A DNA stretch of 64,000 nucleotides from Madurella fahalii (Eukaryota; Ascomycota; Sordariomycetes; Sordariales): positions 3,187,001 to 3,251,000 of the forward strand of contig CM056875.1 in assembly GCA_029876055.1 (NCBI GenBank), read 5' to 3'. Below are positions 46,231-56,196 of this stretch, in pieces; position 1 is the first letter of the stretch; each line of letters starts with the position of its first letter. A program made the position numbers and the translations under genes. Under the pieces are notes generated by a model. That model searched no databases. It had not been told where the DNA came from and was given only the letters and a program-made list of their open reading frames with translations.

Positions 46231-46374
46231 GACACGGCAAAGGTTGCCCGGTCTGTTTTAGTTTACTCATCACCGAGTTCGAACAACAAGACGCCTATCT
46301 CCGCTACCGGGAGTTAGCCGCTGGGAAGGTGGCGCCTCCGTACCATAGCAGGCTCGCCTTGCTGGGTTCTGGCC

Positions 46375-46475
46375 AGGAGGAGGAGGGGGAGGAGGAGGAA
46401 AGGGAGGAGGAGGAGGAGGAGGAGGAGGAGGAGGAGGAGGAGGAGGAGGAGGAGGAGGAGGAGGAGGAGGAGGAG
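46375..46475. repeat. (GGA)n microsatellite, poly-Glu in the MFS frame
   Basis: About 100 bp of nearly pure GAG/GGA triplets. In the frame of the transporter it reads as a run of about 30 glutamates directly before MMVAWEEDD. The opposite strand reads poly-Ser, poly-Pro or poly-Leu. Confidence 0.9.
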
Positions 46476-48370
46476 ATGATGGTCGCATGGGAGGAGGACG
46501 ATGCTGAGAACCCGTACAACTGGTCCGGCCGGAAGAAGGCCGCCATTCTTCTGAGGCTCATGATGCTGATCATCAACTCAACTATGGGCAGCGCCCTGCC
46601 CAGCAACGCCTTACCATTTATCTCGGACGAATGGAACATCACGGTGCAATCGCAGAGGGTGTTACCCATTTCTATCTATCTCATCGGATATGTCATGGGT
46701 AAGGACTGACCTGGGCTCGCCCGTCGGAAGACCTTTAGCTGATGCTCAATCAGGTCCCATACTGTGGGCGCCTCTCAGCGAGCAGTTCGGGCGAAAGGTG
46801 CTCACCTTGTCCACCTTTAGCATGTTCGCCCTGTGCACGCTGACCTGCGCTGATGCCCACCTGGGCCGGGTTTCTCGTCTTCAGACTCCTGACAGGGGTC
46901 TTTGCTAGCGCACCCATCGCCATCGTGCCCGGCATCATCGCCGATACATTCAATGATCCGAGGACCCGAGGCAGGAACATGGGCCTATTCTTCATGGTAA
47001 ATCTTTATTTAGGCCAAGGGGTGAGCACCCACTAACAGAAAGCGTTCACAGACGACTGTGTCCGGCCCACTCCTCGCCCCTATTATCTCGGGGTACTGCT
47101 CGCCCACAATTGGATGGCGCTGGGCCTTTTGGATTAGCCTGATCTACGCAGGCGCCACCATCATCCCGCTGGCTTTCCTGCCCGAGACGTTTGGCCCCGT
47201 CCTGCTCAAGCGCAGAGCCGAGGCGATCCGGCGGGAGGACCCGCAGGCGCGGGTGATGGCGCGACACGAGCTCGAGAAGAAGACGCTCACCGAGTTGGCT
47301 TCGGTGGTACTCACCCGCCCGATCCGGATGGTGGTCTCGGAGCCCATCGTCAACACGAGCTGCGCCTACCTGGCGCTCTGCTACGCCATCTTTTACATGT
47401 CGTTCGAGGCGTTCCCCATCATCTTCGAGGGCGTGTACGGGTTCGCGCCGGGGCCGTGCGGGCTGACGTATCTCGCCGTCGGAGCGGGCTGCCTGCTCGC
47501 GCTGCCGATATTTTTCACGTACGACTGCATCCTGCGCCGGGCCCAGCGGAAGGGCGCGCCGTGGACGCGGCAGGAAGAGTCGCGCCGGCTGCCGCTAGCC
47601 TGCATAGGCGGGCCGATGTTCGCCCTCTCGCTGTTCTGGCTGGGGTGGACTGCCAGGCGCGAGATCCACTTTGTCGTGCCCATGCTGGCGGGCATCCCGT
47701 TTGGCGTGGGCTTCATGTGCATTTTCCAGGCGCTGCTGTACGTCTCACTCCCCTCCTCCCCCTTCCGCACCCCAACGGCCGCCAGACAAATACCAAATGC
47801 TAACCCTCCCTTGAACCCAAAAATCAAAGCAATTACCTGACCGACTCGTACTCAACCTTCGCCGCCTCCGCCAACGCAGCCGCCTCCACCACGCGCTCCC
47901 TGCTCGCCTGCCTGTTGCCGTTAGCCACCCTCCCCATGTTTGATGCCCTCGGCATCAGCGGCGCATTTTCTCTCCTGGGCGGCGTCAGCACGCTCATGTG
48001 TGTGGTGCCGTTACTCTTTCTGTGGCGCGGCGACAGACTCAGGGCGGCGAGTGCGTTTTGCAGGCTGATTCAGGAGCAGAAGGAGGAGGTGGAGAGGAAG
48101 GTGGAGGAACAGCGGAGGAGGAGGACGATGTTGATGGCGGTGACGGTGGCGGTGGCGGAGGTGGATGTGAATGCGGATGTGCGGGAACGGGCGGGGAAAG
48201 GGGAAGGGGCCATGGTGGCGGTGGTTGGGAAAGTCGTCAGTAATCGGTCAAGTGGTGGTGAGTTTGATGAAGCTGAGTTTGGTGGGGGGGTTGAGGGCGA
48301 AGGAAAAAGGGAAGGGGAAGGAAAATGGGAAAGGGGGATTGTTGTACAGGTCGGGAAGGACGTTGCTTAA
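46476..48370 (+). pseudogene. MFS multidrug transporter (DHA1 type), frame-shifted
   Basis: Exons 46476..46698, 46754..46996, 47052..47737 and 47830..48370 (introns 55, 55 and 92 nt) encode a 12-helix drug:H+ antiporter. Seen are DDAENPYNWSGRKKA before helix 1, YVMGPILWAPLSEQFGRK (antiporter motif A region), FLVFRLLTGVFASAPIAIVPG, TTVSGPLLAPIISGY with WRWAFWISLIYAG, and NYLTDSYSTFAASANAA. Within exon 2, near 46846-46850, the frame breaks. The left part reads ..CTLTCA and the right part ..LMPTWAGFLV in another frame; two missing bases in a GC run, or one extra base, would explain it. The uncorrected frame stops at 46906. Everything after it is intact, so this is either a recent pseudogene or a sequence error. 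A charged ~110-residue tail follows the last helix. The true start is uncertain: 46476 is the first in-frame ATG after the poly-Glu run. Confidence 0.6.
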
Positions 48371-49121
48371 GTTTTGAAGAATATGGATATGTCGTTGGTT
48401 GATGGAGGGCAACTGGCCTGTCTGGGTTGCGGTGGTCACATCTGACTTGGTATATGAATGGTTGGCAGTGGTGTTTTGTTGTTTGGCTTTGGCTCTTGCA
48501 GAGTCAATAACTGGGGACGGTTGGGGTCTATCAGAGAGTTCTTCACTGCTTGGCCTCGAAGATACATGTGCGTGGGATACGGTGCTTCGTTCCGCCTTTC
48601 TACGCTCTACATTACCCCTTAACAATACCTGATCTCCTCTCTCTGCGGGAAACTGCGGTGGATAGATATGTTCGATTTCTTGGGTGTGGACGAGCAGACT
48701 ATCATTATTAGCACTCAGACATGATGACCAGGAAACCCCAGCTCGTTGAAGCCTTGTGCTCCTCGTCTTCTGACAGTTTCCGTTGGGCTCACGACCCAGG
48801 CAGTCTTCATTCAACATCCCTGATGCGGCCACGGCCCAACAACAGCTGACTGTTTAATTAAGTCCAAACCCTGAATAAGCGCTTAGACACTGTTGAGGCC
48901 AATGGGTGGATGCCTTTGGCCGTGCCCAACAAACAACTCATTGGCCAACTTACGTTGTTGCAGCAAAGGGACTTGTTGCCACAGTAACAGCCAGGGTTAG
49001 GGTGCTGAAAGGCGGGGCTTATCATTTACTTGGGAAGCGGGGTCTGTCGTTGCCATCCAACCGCGTTCGCGTCCTAATCTAATTGTTAGAATAACCCTCA
49101 TCACCCCCGCCAAGCGCAACC
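48371..49121. other. intergenic gap between MFS locus and DAD1
   Basis: Between two rightward genes: the 3' end of the transporter locus on the left and the DAD1 promoter on the right. No supported gene; the long minus-strand frame overlapping the transporter's 3' end is a shadow. Confidence 0.5.
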
Positions 49122-49602
49122 ATGTCGTCACAGCAGCGGTCGGCGTCCGTAGCTGGGGGGAGGGAAAAGACGTACTTTGAACAGCAGCGGGAGGAGCTGA
49201 TGGGAGAGATCGCCATGGTGAGAAACCCAGTCAATCTGCACAAAATCTGGATGCAAACAGCGAGGAACAGCAAAGGTGCATTAGTGCTGACCGTATGTCG
49301 CACCATGGCCCGACACTCCGTAGAGCTTCGAGCATGTCCTGGCCAATATCAACAAGTTGAATCGCTCGCTCGAGGCAGTCATTGCGGTACGTTACCTTGG
49401 GTTCCTGTCTCCACCCTGCGTGCTCCGGTGCCAGGTCTGACGATCACAGGTGGGCAATGAGTTCTCTTCAGTCGAGGCGCTGTGGTCGCAATTCGAGAAT
49501 GTCATGGCCAAGGAGCCCGAAGAGGGCAACACCAAGTCGGGGGACCAAGGTGAGGAGCAAGACGAGGCGGACCGGACCAAGAATGAGAGTGACGGGGCAT
49601 GA
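49122..49602 (+). CDS. DAD1: DASH complex subunit Dad1
   Basis: Three exons, join(49122..49217, 49324..49386, 49450..49602), give 103 aa; introns are 106 nt (GTGAGA..TAG) and 63 nt (GTACGT..CAG). The family signature is continuous after splicing: TYFEQQREELMGEIAM, SFEHVLANINKLNRSLEAVIA, VGNEFSSVEALWSQFENVM. Dad1 is a small coiled-coil subunit of the DASH/Dam1 ring that couples kinetochores to microtubule plus ends, a fungus-specific complex. The C-terminus is an acidic, charged tail. The ATG (CAACCATGTCG) is the only one that leaves the conserved N-terminus intact. Confidence 0.94.
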
Positions 49603-50388
49603 CGAACGAATAGATGGGTTCGATGGAACGGACATAGATGATTTATTCTCACAATGATACCCGAAGGCCTAAGACGGTTACCACGTCCAAAAAAATGTCT
49701 GACAGTCTTACACTTTGGCACGAGAGGTGGATTTTTTTAAACTTTGTTTCTTTGTTATGTTCCTTGACCCTATCCCTGACTACCACGCAAGAAAATGAGA
49801 ATTGACTGTTACAAGACAAGAATTTGCTGCGAACAACACCATGGCTTCCATGAGCAACACCTACACCCACCCGCAGCGCGTTGCTGGAAAACCCCCGTAC
49901 TCCTCGCGCTATGATCGTAGCGAGAAAGCGCCTCGGCCCGGCGGAGAGAGCCGACCTCACTCCCCGCGCCGCGCCCCATCCCAGCCTGTTCCGTCCTTCT
50001 CGGGGTATCACATCCCTTCTAAAACCCTATAACAGTGTTCCGCGAAGAGAAGGTATACTCCAACAAATATTCCGTTCCCACCCGTCCCATAACCAACCGA
50101 CCCACCATCATCACCGACCCATCGTCCTCCACCTGAAGAGATGAGTAAAAAAAGAACAAAAAGTTAGAGAAGTCGCCCGCTCAGAGTGGCTTGCCTTGCC
50201 CTTGGATAAGGTAGGCAAGGCCATGATGGAAAGAGAGATAAACGAAAACCAGTGAAAGCGTAGGGGAAAAAAAAAAAAAATAGAGTAAAGAAAAGACAGC
50301 AGCAACAACAATAACAACGCAGGTCATGTCGAATCATGCAGTTAGTAGCGTCATTATCCCATCCGTCATCAGCCCTCCATGCCCTTAC
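49603..50388. other. convergent gap between DAD1 and RHO4
   Basis: The genes on both sides point inward, so this should contain both 3' UTRs. An A-run at about 50267 lies beyond the RHO4 stop. A 63-codon ATG frame at 49841 (MASMSNTYTHPQRV...) has no recognisable feature and is not called. Confidence 0.5.
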
Positions 50389-51501
50389 TCAAACAAGGGC
50401 GCACTTTCTCTTCTTCTTCTTAACAATCGGAATCGGCGCGCCGGCGCTCCCAAACGTCACGCCTCCGCTTCCTTTACCTCCCATCGCATCAATGGTGGCG
50501 CTCCTTCTCCTCCCACTACCAGCACCGCTGCTGCCGCCACCGCCATTGGCAGCCTCCATCTCGAGCGTTTTCCGATCGTTGGCCACAACCGTCAGGATGG
50601 CGCGCTCAAAGATCTCCTCGACGCCCTTCATCTCCTTGCTGCTGCACTCCATGTACTGGGCGCCCATCTTGGTCGCCACGGCGAGCCCCTGCTCCGTCGT
50701 CACCGGGGTGAGCCCCTGCGTCTTGAGCATGTCGATGCACGTCTTCTTGTAGCGCAGGTCGGATTTAAGGCCGACGAGAATTAGAGGGGTGTAGGGGCAA
50801 AAGTGCAGGACTTCGGGATACCACTGGGAGGGGAAATGCATGTTAGTGGGTTGGTTGATGCGATGGGCGATTCGTGATGACTCACCTTGTCCATTACGTT
50901 CTCGAGCGAATTGGGGCAGTCAATGGCGAAACATACGAAAATCAGATCGGTTTCCGGGTACGACAGTGGTCGCAGACGGTCGTACTCCTCCTGTCCGGCG
51001 GTATCCCAGAGCGCGAGCTCCACCGTCTTACCGGTGGGAGGGTGCGTGGGGTACGTGATGTAATTCTCAAAAACGGTCGGGACGTATTTCTGAGACAAAG
51101 CCACACGGTTAGCCGCGCGACATGACAACCGAAGAGCTCGGATGGGAATGCGGAATAAAGGTTATGCGACCGAGCGCAAAGGAATGGAAGATGGACCCTG
51201 GGTGGCAAAGACAACATACCTCTGGAAAGTAACCTTGGCTGTAACTGATCAAGAGACAAGTCTTGCCGCAGCCGCCGTCGCCAACGACGACAATCTTCTT
51301 GGAGTACGCAGGCCCCTCGGTCATGGCCGTCGCCGAGGATTCCCTGCCGGTCGAGGTGCTCATCATTGTGCTCACGGTCCCGTCGCTCGACCTCGTGCCG
51401 CGCGTGTCTCGCCGCGACGACTCTGGCCTTCGCGAAGAGGTGCTGTCTTGTCTCTCGTGTAGGCCGCCGTAGGTTGAATTGCGATACTGGTACGACGCCA
51501 T
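50389..51501 (-). CDS. RHO4: Rho-family GTPase Rho4
   Basis: Three exons, complement(50389..50823, 50886..51089, 51220..51501), give 306 aa; introns are 130 and 62 nt. A ~65-residue Ser/Arg/Thr-rich N-terminal extension, a hallmark of Rho4, precedes the GTPase domain. P-loop GDGGCGKT is at 74-81, switch I Thr at 99 (VPTVFENY), switch II DTAGQEEYDRLRPLSYP from ~123, the G4 element in GLKSDLRYKK, and G5 in ECSSKEMKGVEE. VTTEQGLAVA is typical of Rho4. A Gly/Ser insert and polybasic KKKKRK precede the CALV box, predicted to be geranylgeranylated. In filamentous fungi Rho4 acts at the plasma membrane in septation and polarity. I use the internal ATG at 51501 because no in-frame ATG precedes it. 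Confidence 0.93.
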
Positions 51502-52579
51502 AGTGTGTGTAGTCCTTTCTCTCTTTTTTTTTTCTTGTGTCTCCTTGACTTGGGTCAAGCCACTGATGGCCGGGGCGCTGAGTCAAAAAAGAAAATACGG
51601 AATACACCCGAGTGTAAATCGCTGCTGTGAACAACTTTCTTCCCCACCCCGCTCCGGATTGATGATGCGTCGAGTGCGAGCACGTCTGACCTCGAGTCAA
51701 TTCGGTGCTGGATGATGTGAGAGTTGATGCAAGTGTTGACGCAAGGGATTTGAGGTTATTTTTTTTCCCCTTGGGCGATGCGCTGGCTGAGCGAGAGATC
51801 TGTGGATGATGGGAAAACGGATGGCTGCATCTGCAGGAAGTAAACTGTCGGCAGGGCAACCGTTCCTGCGAGCGATCGGGTGACGACACAACCGCGGGGC
51901 TAAAAATGGCAGGGACCCCACCAACACTGCTGGCAGCCTCTGGCCCACTGAATGCTGTAGGGGCAGGATAGTACTCGCTGTGCACGAAGTGGGGGAGGTC
52001 CTAAGCTGTTGTGCGGCAAGCTTTATTGGGTATCTCAACCTGCACCTTGGAAGAATGCAATTTAATGCTCAAACCAAGCCTGTCCACGAGAGCGGTTCTA
52101 CTCTGACTTCTCTCTGTAAGTCTCAAAGCTGTTGCTGAGAATCTCCAGCCCTACGTACTGTGCATGTACCCACCCAGATTTGGCGGTGGAGTTTTCAGCT
52201 GCCTTGGTTCTCAGGCGCTTGTGTGTTTCGGGGGGTTTCCCGGCTCGGCGAGTTGGCTGAACCAGTTTTCTCCTCTCTTCATTAATGCTTCCCGGATTCT
52301 TTGTTCGGGTTTGGCGGATTCGAAGCTAAGTTCTCAAGACTAACCTGGTTTCCAAGCTCAATCCGCTCAACGTCGTGGGGGGGTTCCAGGCTTAAGATGA
52401 TGAGGGTCTAAGGCGGCTACCGTTCATCCCTGCACCAATCAGGCAAACAGGACGGAACGGGGCCATCCGCAAACAGGAACTGCAAACTTTTCCTAGACGA
52501 AGATCACGCCCCAACCGCTTTCTCAACGCAAAAAAAAAAAAAGAAGGTAGAACAAAACAAACCGCTGCCAAGCAACAAG
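51502..52579. promoter_or_regulatory. divergent promoter region of RHO4 and elongin C
   Basis: 1.08 kb between two start codons pointing outward. On the RHO4 side there is a long A-run on the coding strand (T-run on plus at ~51525) immediately before the ATG. On the elongin C side an A-run lies at ~52530-52541. I see no other gene here. Confidence 0.55.
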
Positions 52580-53163
52580 ATGTCAGCCGATGATGCTCCC
52601 CGCGAGTACGTCACTCTCGTATCCGGCGATGGATTCGAGTTTGTAGTCTTGCGCGAGGCGACTCTCGTCAGCCCGACCATCAGGGGCATGCTGCGAGGTC
52701 CATTCAGCGAGGCGAAGACGGGCCGGTGCACCTTCCCCGAGATCAAGTATGTCCCACCTTGTGTTCCGTTCTTCTTCCGCATCTTCAGCAGCTACGATGA
52801 TGAGACAGCGCTATCGCTGTGCTCCCCACGACAGACCGCTCTCCCCTTCCTGGGGGGAAAAGCCCGGGCTGCATGAGCGCCATCTACACTTGATCTGACC
52901 GGCCCACATCCTATCCCTACCGCACTCATCCTATGGAGGTTAAAACGATTACCGAAGCAATGATGGCTAACACATGCACCCACCTACACAGCGGTGAAGT
53001 TCTCGAGAAAATTGTCGAGTACTTCCACTACTGGTACCGCAACCGTGACAAGGAGGATGTGCCAGACATGGACATACCCGTCGAGTCGTGCCTCGAGTTG
53101 CTGATGGCGGCCGATTACTTCAACCTGATGCCAAGCCGGCAGGAAGGTCGGGAGGCGGCCTAA
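52580..53163 (+). CDS. ELC1: elongin C (Skp1/BTB-POZ fold)
   Basis: Two exons, join(52580..52746, 52992..53163), give 112 aa. The intron is unusually long for this window (245 nt, GTATGT..CACAG); splicing gives CTFPEINGEVLEKIVEYFHYWYRNR, collinear with elongin C. Other conserved pieces are YVTLVSGDGFEFVVLREATLVSPTIRGML and IPVESCLELLMAADYFNL at the C-terminus. Elongin C bridges cullins to BC-box proteins in ubiquitin ligases, and in yeast Elc1 works with Cul3 on stalled RNA polymerase II and in repair complexes. The short length and lack of extra domains are normal for the family. Confidence 0.93.
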
Positions 53164-53749
53164 GGGCACTAATGGTCCTGCGTTGTGTTTGGCCTAATGG
53201 TACGTCTGTCACGATTATGAAAGGAACAGCATTGGTGCCAGTTTATGAATAGCGTTATGGGAAATCGATCTATTCCGTCAAAGGAGAGCATCAGATGGCG
53301 TTGGTATTTCGGGAACGGCGTCATGGCTGGATAGCAGCATCGGCTTGGTCAGTATGACCAATGAGCTCCTTGATCTTGTCCTTTCCCTCTCCGCGTGATA
53401 TTTATATTTCCCTTCAATGACGATTTGACGGCGGCCAGTCCCGCCATAGCCCATCTTAGCATATGCGTCCAGCTCTTTCTCCCCCATGGGCACGACGTCT
53501 AAAACGGATGGAAGATGGACACCAGTCCTCCACGATCTGCTTGGCTCACTGACAACCCACTGAGTTCTCGCTTTATTGGAGAGGAAACATGTACCAACGT
53601 AGATCCGAATGTCGTTCTTATTTTGACGAACCTTGCCGTACCGTAACTAAAATAAACACCTTATCCTCCAACAAACGCCACAAAGGAGAAAACGATCCGT
53701 GCCAGTCCGTGACGACATAAATCCCTTGGTAAAGAAATGCAAATGCCCA
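53164..53749. other. convergent gap between elongin C and DBR1
   Basis: Holds the 3' ends of both inward-facing genes. A 69-codon minus-strand ATG frame at 53278-53487 (MGEKELDAYAKMGYGG...) has a plausible amino-acid composition, but I cannot tie it to any family and do not call it. Confidence 0.45.
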
Positions 53750-55559
53750 TCAGTATCCGCGGCCACCCCCTCTCCCCCTTCCTCCCCGGCCCCTACCTTG
53801 ATCCCACCCTCCTCCTCCTCCTCCTCCTCCTCCTCCTCCTCCTCCTCCTCCTCCTCTTCCGCCCCTCCCCCTTCCCCATCCGCCACCCCTACCACGATCA
53901 CCACCACCGCCCCCGCCACCCCCACGTCCATGCCCATGTCCATGCCCATGTCCATGCCCATACCCTCCCCGCCCACGCCCTCTATAACCGCGAAACTCGG
54001 CCGGCGCCGGCCCCCTCTCCCGCCTCTCCACCCTCTCCGCCTCGCTCGCGTCCCACAGGTTCCGCACGCCCAGCAGATCGCAGAACGCCGCCGTTTGCGG
54101 GTTGGTGTACTCGTTGGGCTGGCCCGGGACCGCCTCGGCGTCGACGCCCGCCATGTGCGGCGGGGCCGTCATGGCGAACGCCGCCGGCACGTCCAGCCTT
54201 CCCTTGGAGACGATGTTCTCCCGCACCCACGACTCTTCGGCCTCAATGAGCGGGCGGTAGTGGGCCTCGCCCTGGTCGGGCGGGGTGACGGCGGCGCGGT
54301 CGCCGATGGCCAGGAGCGGGTGGAAGACGCGGAGGATGGCGAGCCATTCCGGGTCGTACTGCAGCTTGAGGGGCCGTTGGAGCGGCGTGGTGGTGGTTTG
54401 GGAGACGGAGGGGATCTCCATGAGCTGGAGGAATTCGCGGCCCGGGAGACACTTGTCGAGAGCGAGGAAGCGGGTGGCGAGGTTGGTGATCCCTGCGGGA
54501 ACCGGTTGGCCCGGGCTGGTGGAGGGTCTGGTGGCTACTTGGACGGGCTTGGCGAAGCCCTCAGGGAGTTGGGCACGGAGGTCATCGGTTGTAGGGTTTT
54601 CTGATGCTGTTGCAACAGCAGAAGCAGCAGCTGTAGGGGCATCGTCGTCTTCCAGGCCGAGATCGATCTCGTCTGGGTTTGTTGCCGCTGCTGCTGCTGC
54701 GGCTTGCGCTGCGGGTTCGGTGGGGTTTCCGGCTCCTTCTTCTTCTCCTCCCTCCTTCGGCGGTTGAAACGTCTTGATGGCGGAGAATTTACAGTGCATG
54801 TGTGCCGCAAACCAGTACGGGGGCCGTAGCCTGTCCAGGACGTATTCGGCGGCTGGACTCCCCAGGGAACCATTATACGACTCCTGCTCGAAGTGGGGTT
54901 TCATCCTGAACAGCTGCTTGAAGTCTCCGTGTCTCTCGATCGCCCGCGGCCAGTCGTGGCTGATGCAGATGTCCACCTGAGTGCGCAGCTGTAGTAGCTT
55001 GCGGACGTCGATCTCACGTACGTGATAAAAGCTCTTAATGTCGTCGATACTGAAGGGTAGCCGCTCGTGGTGCTGCTTTTTGTAGTCGAAGCCCTTCCAG
55101 ATGCCGCTCATGCCCGCGATGCGCAGGGGGCCGAGGCGTAGGACGTTGGCGGCGCCCATGTAGTAGATGTTAGGTGCCACCCAGCCGCCGTAGTAGAGTT
55201 CCCAGAGATAGGACGATGCCTCGTGGTTCCCGCCCACAAAGATGGTCAAATAGGGCGCCGTTCGCGTGCCGCTGTAATATTCGTGGAAATCGCCCAGTTC
55301 ACGGTATTTTAAAGGTACCGACATGACGTTGAGGTCGGCAGGATTGCGGACGGCCTGGAAGTCACCGCCAATAATGAGCAGGTCGACGCCGTCCCAATTG
55401 CGCTCCTTGCATGATTGCTCTACTGCCGCGTAGATGGCGTTGAGCGTGCCATGGCCCTGGGGGCATGGTTAGCATCTGTGTACTCGGTGATCTGACTGAG
55501 AAGGGTATTTTGACGCTTACACAGCCCTCAATAGCGATACGGACATCGCCTGAAGCCAT
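53750..55559 (-). CDS. DBR1: RNA lariat debranching enzyme with Gly-His/RGG tail
   Basis: Two exons, complement(53750..55456, 55521..55559), give 581 aa; the 64-nt intron (GTAAGC..CAG) restores IAIEGCGHGTLNAIY. Dbr1 is a nuclear metallophosphoesterase that cleaves the 2'-5' branch of excised intron lariats. Motifs are EGCGHG at 11-16 (the family has Cys where most relatives have Asp), GGDFQAVRN at ~43-51, FVGGNHEAS at ~86-94, ISHDWP, and AHMHCKF. The C-terminal DBR1 domain follows, with a low-complexity Ala/Glu insert around 280-320. After VERRERGPAPAEFRGYRG the protein ends in a long Gly/Arg/His tail: HG repeats, then a poly-Gly run, then GRGGRGRGGGRGY. The tail is encoded by microsatellites at 53809 and 53923. 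The longer tail is unusual for the family and could bind RNA or drive condensation. Confidence 0.95.
53809..53857. repeat. (CTC)n microsatellite, poly-Gly in DBR1
   Basis: About 16 CTC units on plus. On the coding strand they read GGA, giving the poly-Gly run in the Dbr1 tail. Confidence 0.9.
53923..53962. repeat. 12-bp CATGTCCATGCC repeat coding Gly-His in DBR1
   Basis: About three tandem copies of CATGTCCATGCC with minor variants. On the coding strand they specify alternating Gly and His in the Dbr1 tail. Confidence 0.85.
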
Positions 55560-56196
55560 CTTGAGATTTTCTGGTATTCCTAGACTTTTTGGGCGAGAAA
55601 TATCTCAAATCATTAGAATTTGCAAGTTTGTGAATTTGCAAGTTCCGAGTTTAGAAGGCTTGCGGTGATGGGGGATTATGGACTGCCTCGGACTTGCTGT
55701 TGAGTCAGCTAAGAGTCACCGGGAAGGAGCACGCAGCGCATGCTGATGGTGCCCTAAATTTTTTGTCACTACTTCCAGGGCAGAGCAGGAACATTCGGCC
55801 TTTGAGCAATCAACATCAAAGAAAGCTCCCGTGGTCCAATTGACTTTGCATTCGCCTGGACAGGAAGTTTGTCACAAAGCCTCGTATTTTTTCCTGAATT
55901 CGACCATGCCCTCTACAGGGGTCTCGCAATCAATACCGGATCCGAGAGCGTGGACAATGCGCCACGTCCGTAGACGCCCTGCCGTTTGCGGTGTCGCACC
56001 CTAAAACTCCCGTTCTGCACGGCTCGACCCGGTAAGCTGAAAACGGCATCGTGAATGACGCACCGTGTAGCTCGTATAAAGAATTGCCATCGCCTCGCAC
56101 CCGGAAATGGTCTTGTTTGTTCGCTAGAAGGCATTCCACGTTTTGGTGCTCATTTTTGCAAACAACCCACTCAAGCACTTGTCAACGATTCAAAGA
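55560..56196. promoter_or_regulatory. divergent promoter region of DBR1 and the hydrolase
   Basis: 637 bp between two outward-facing start codons. Near the DBR1 end a 13-bp unit GAATTTGCAAGTT is directly repeated (55616-55645). No supported gene. Confidence 0.5.

Noticed and set aside
46270..46669. poly-Pro and poly-Ser frames opposite the GGA tract
   Set aside because: Artefacts of the microsatellite; the opposite strand continues into conserved transporter sequence.
53278..53487. 69-codon ATG frame on minus strand (MGEKELDAYAKMGYGG...)
   Set aside because: Protein-like composition in the first 30 residues, but no known family and it lies in the shared 3' UTR region of two convergent genes.
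53699..54604. 301-codon frame antisense to DBR1
   Set aside because: Shadow of the DBR1 coding region and its repeats; the debranching enzyme on the other strand is unambiguous.
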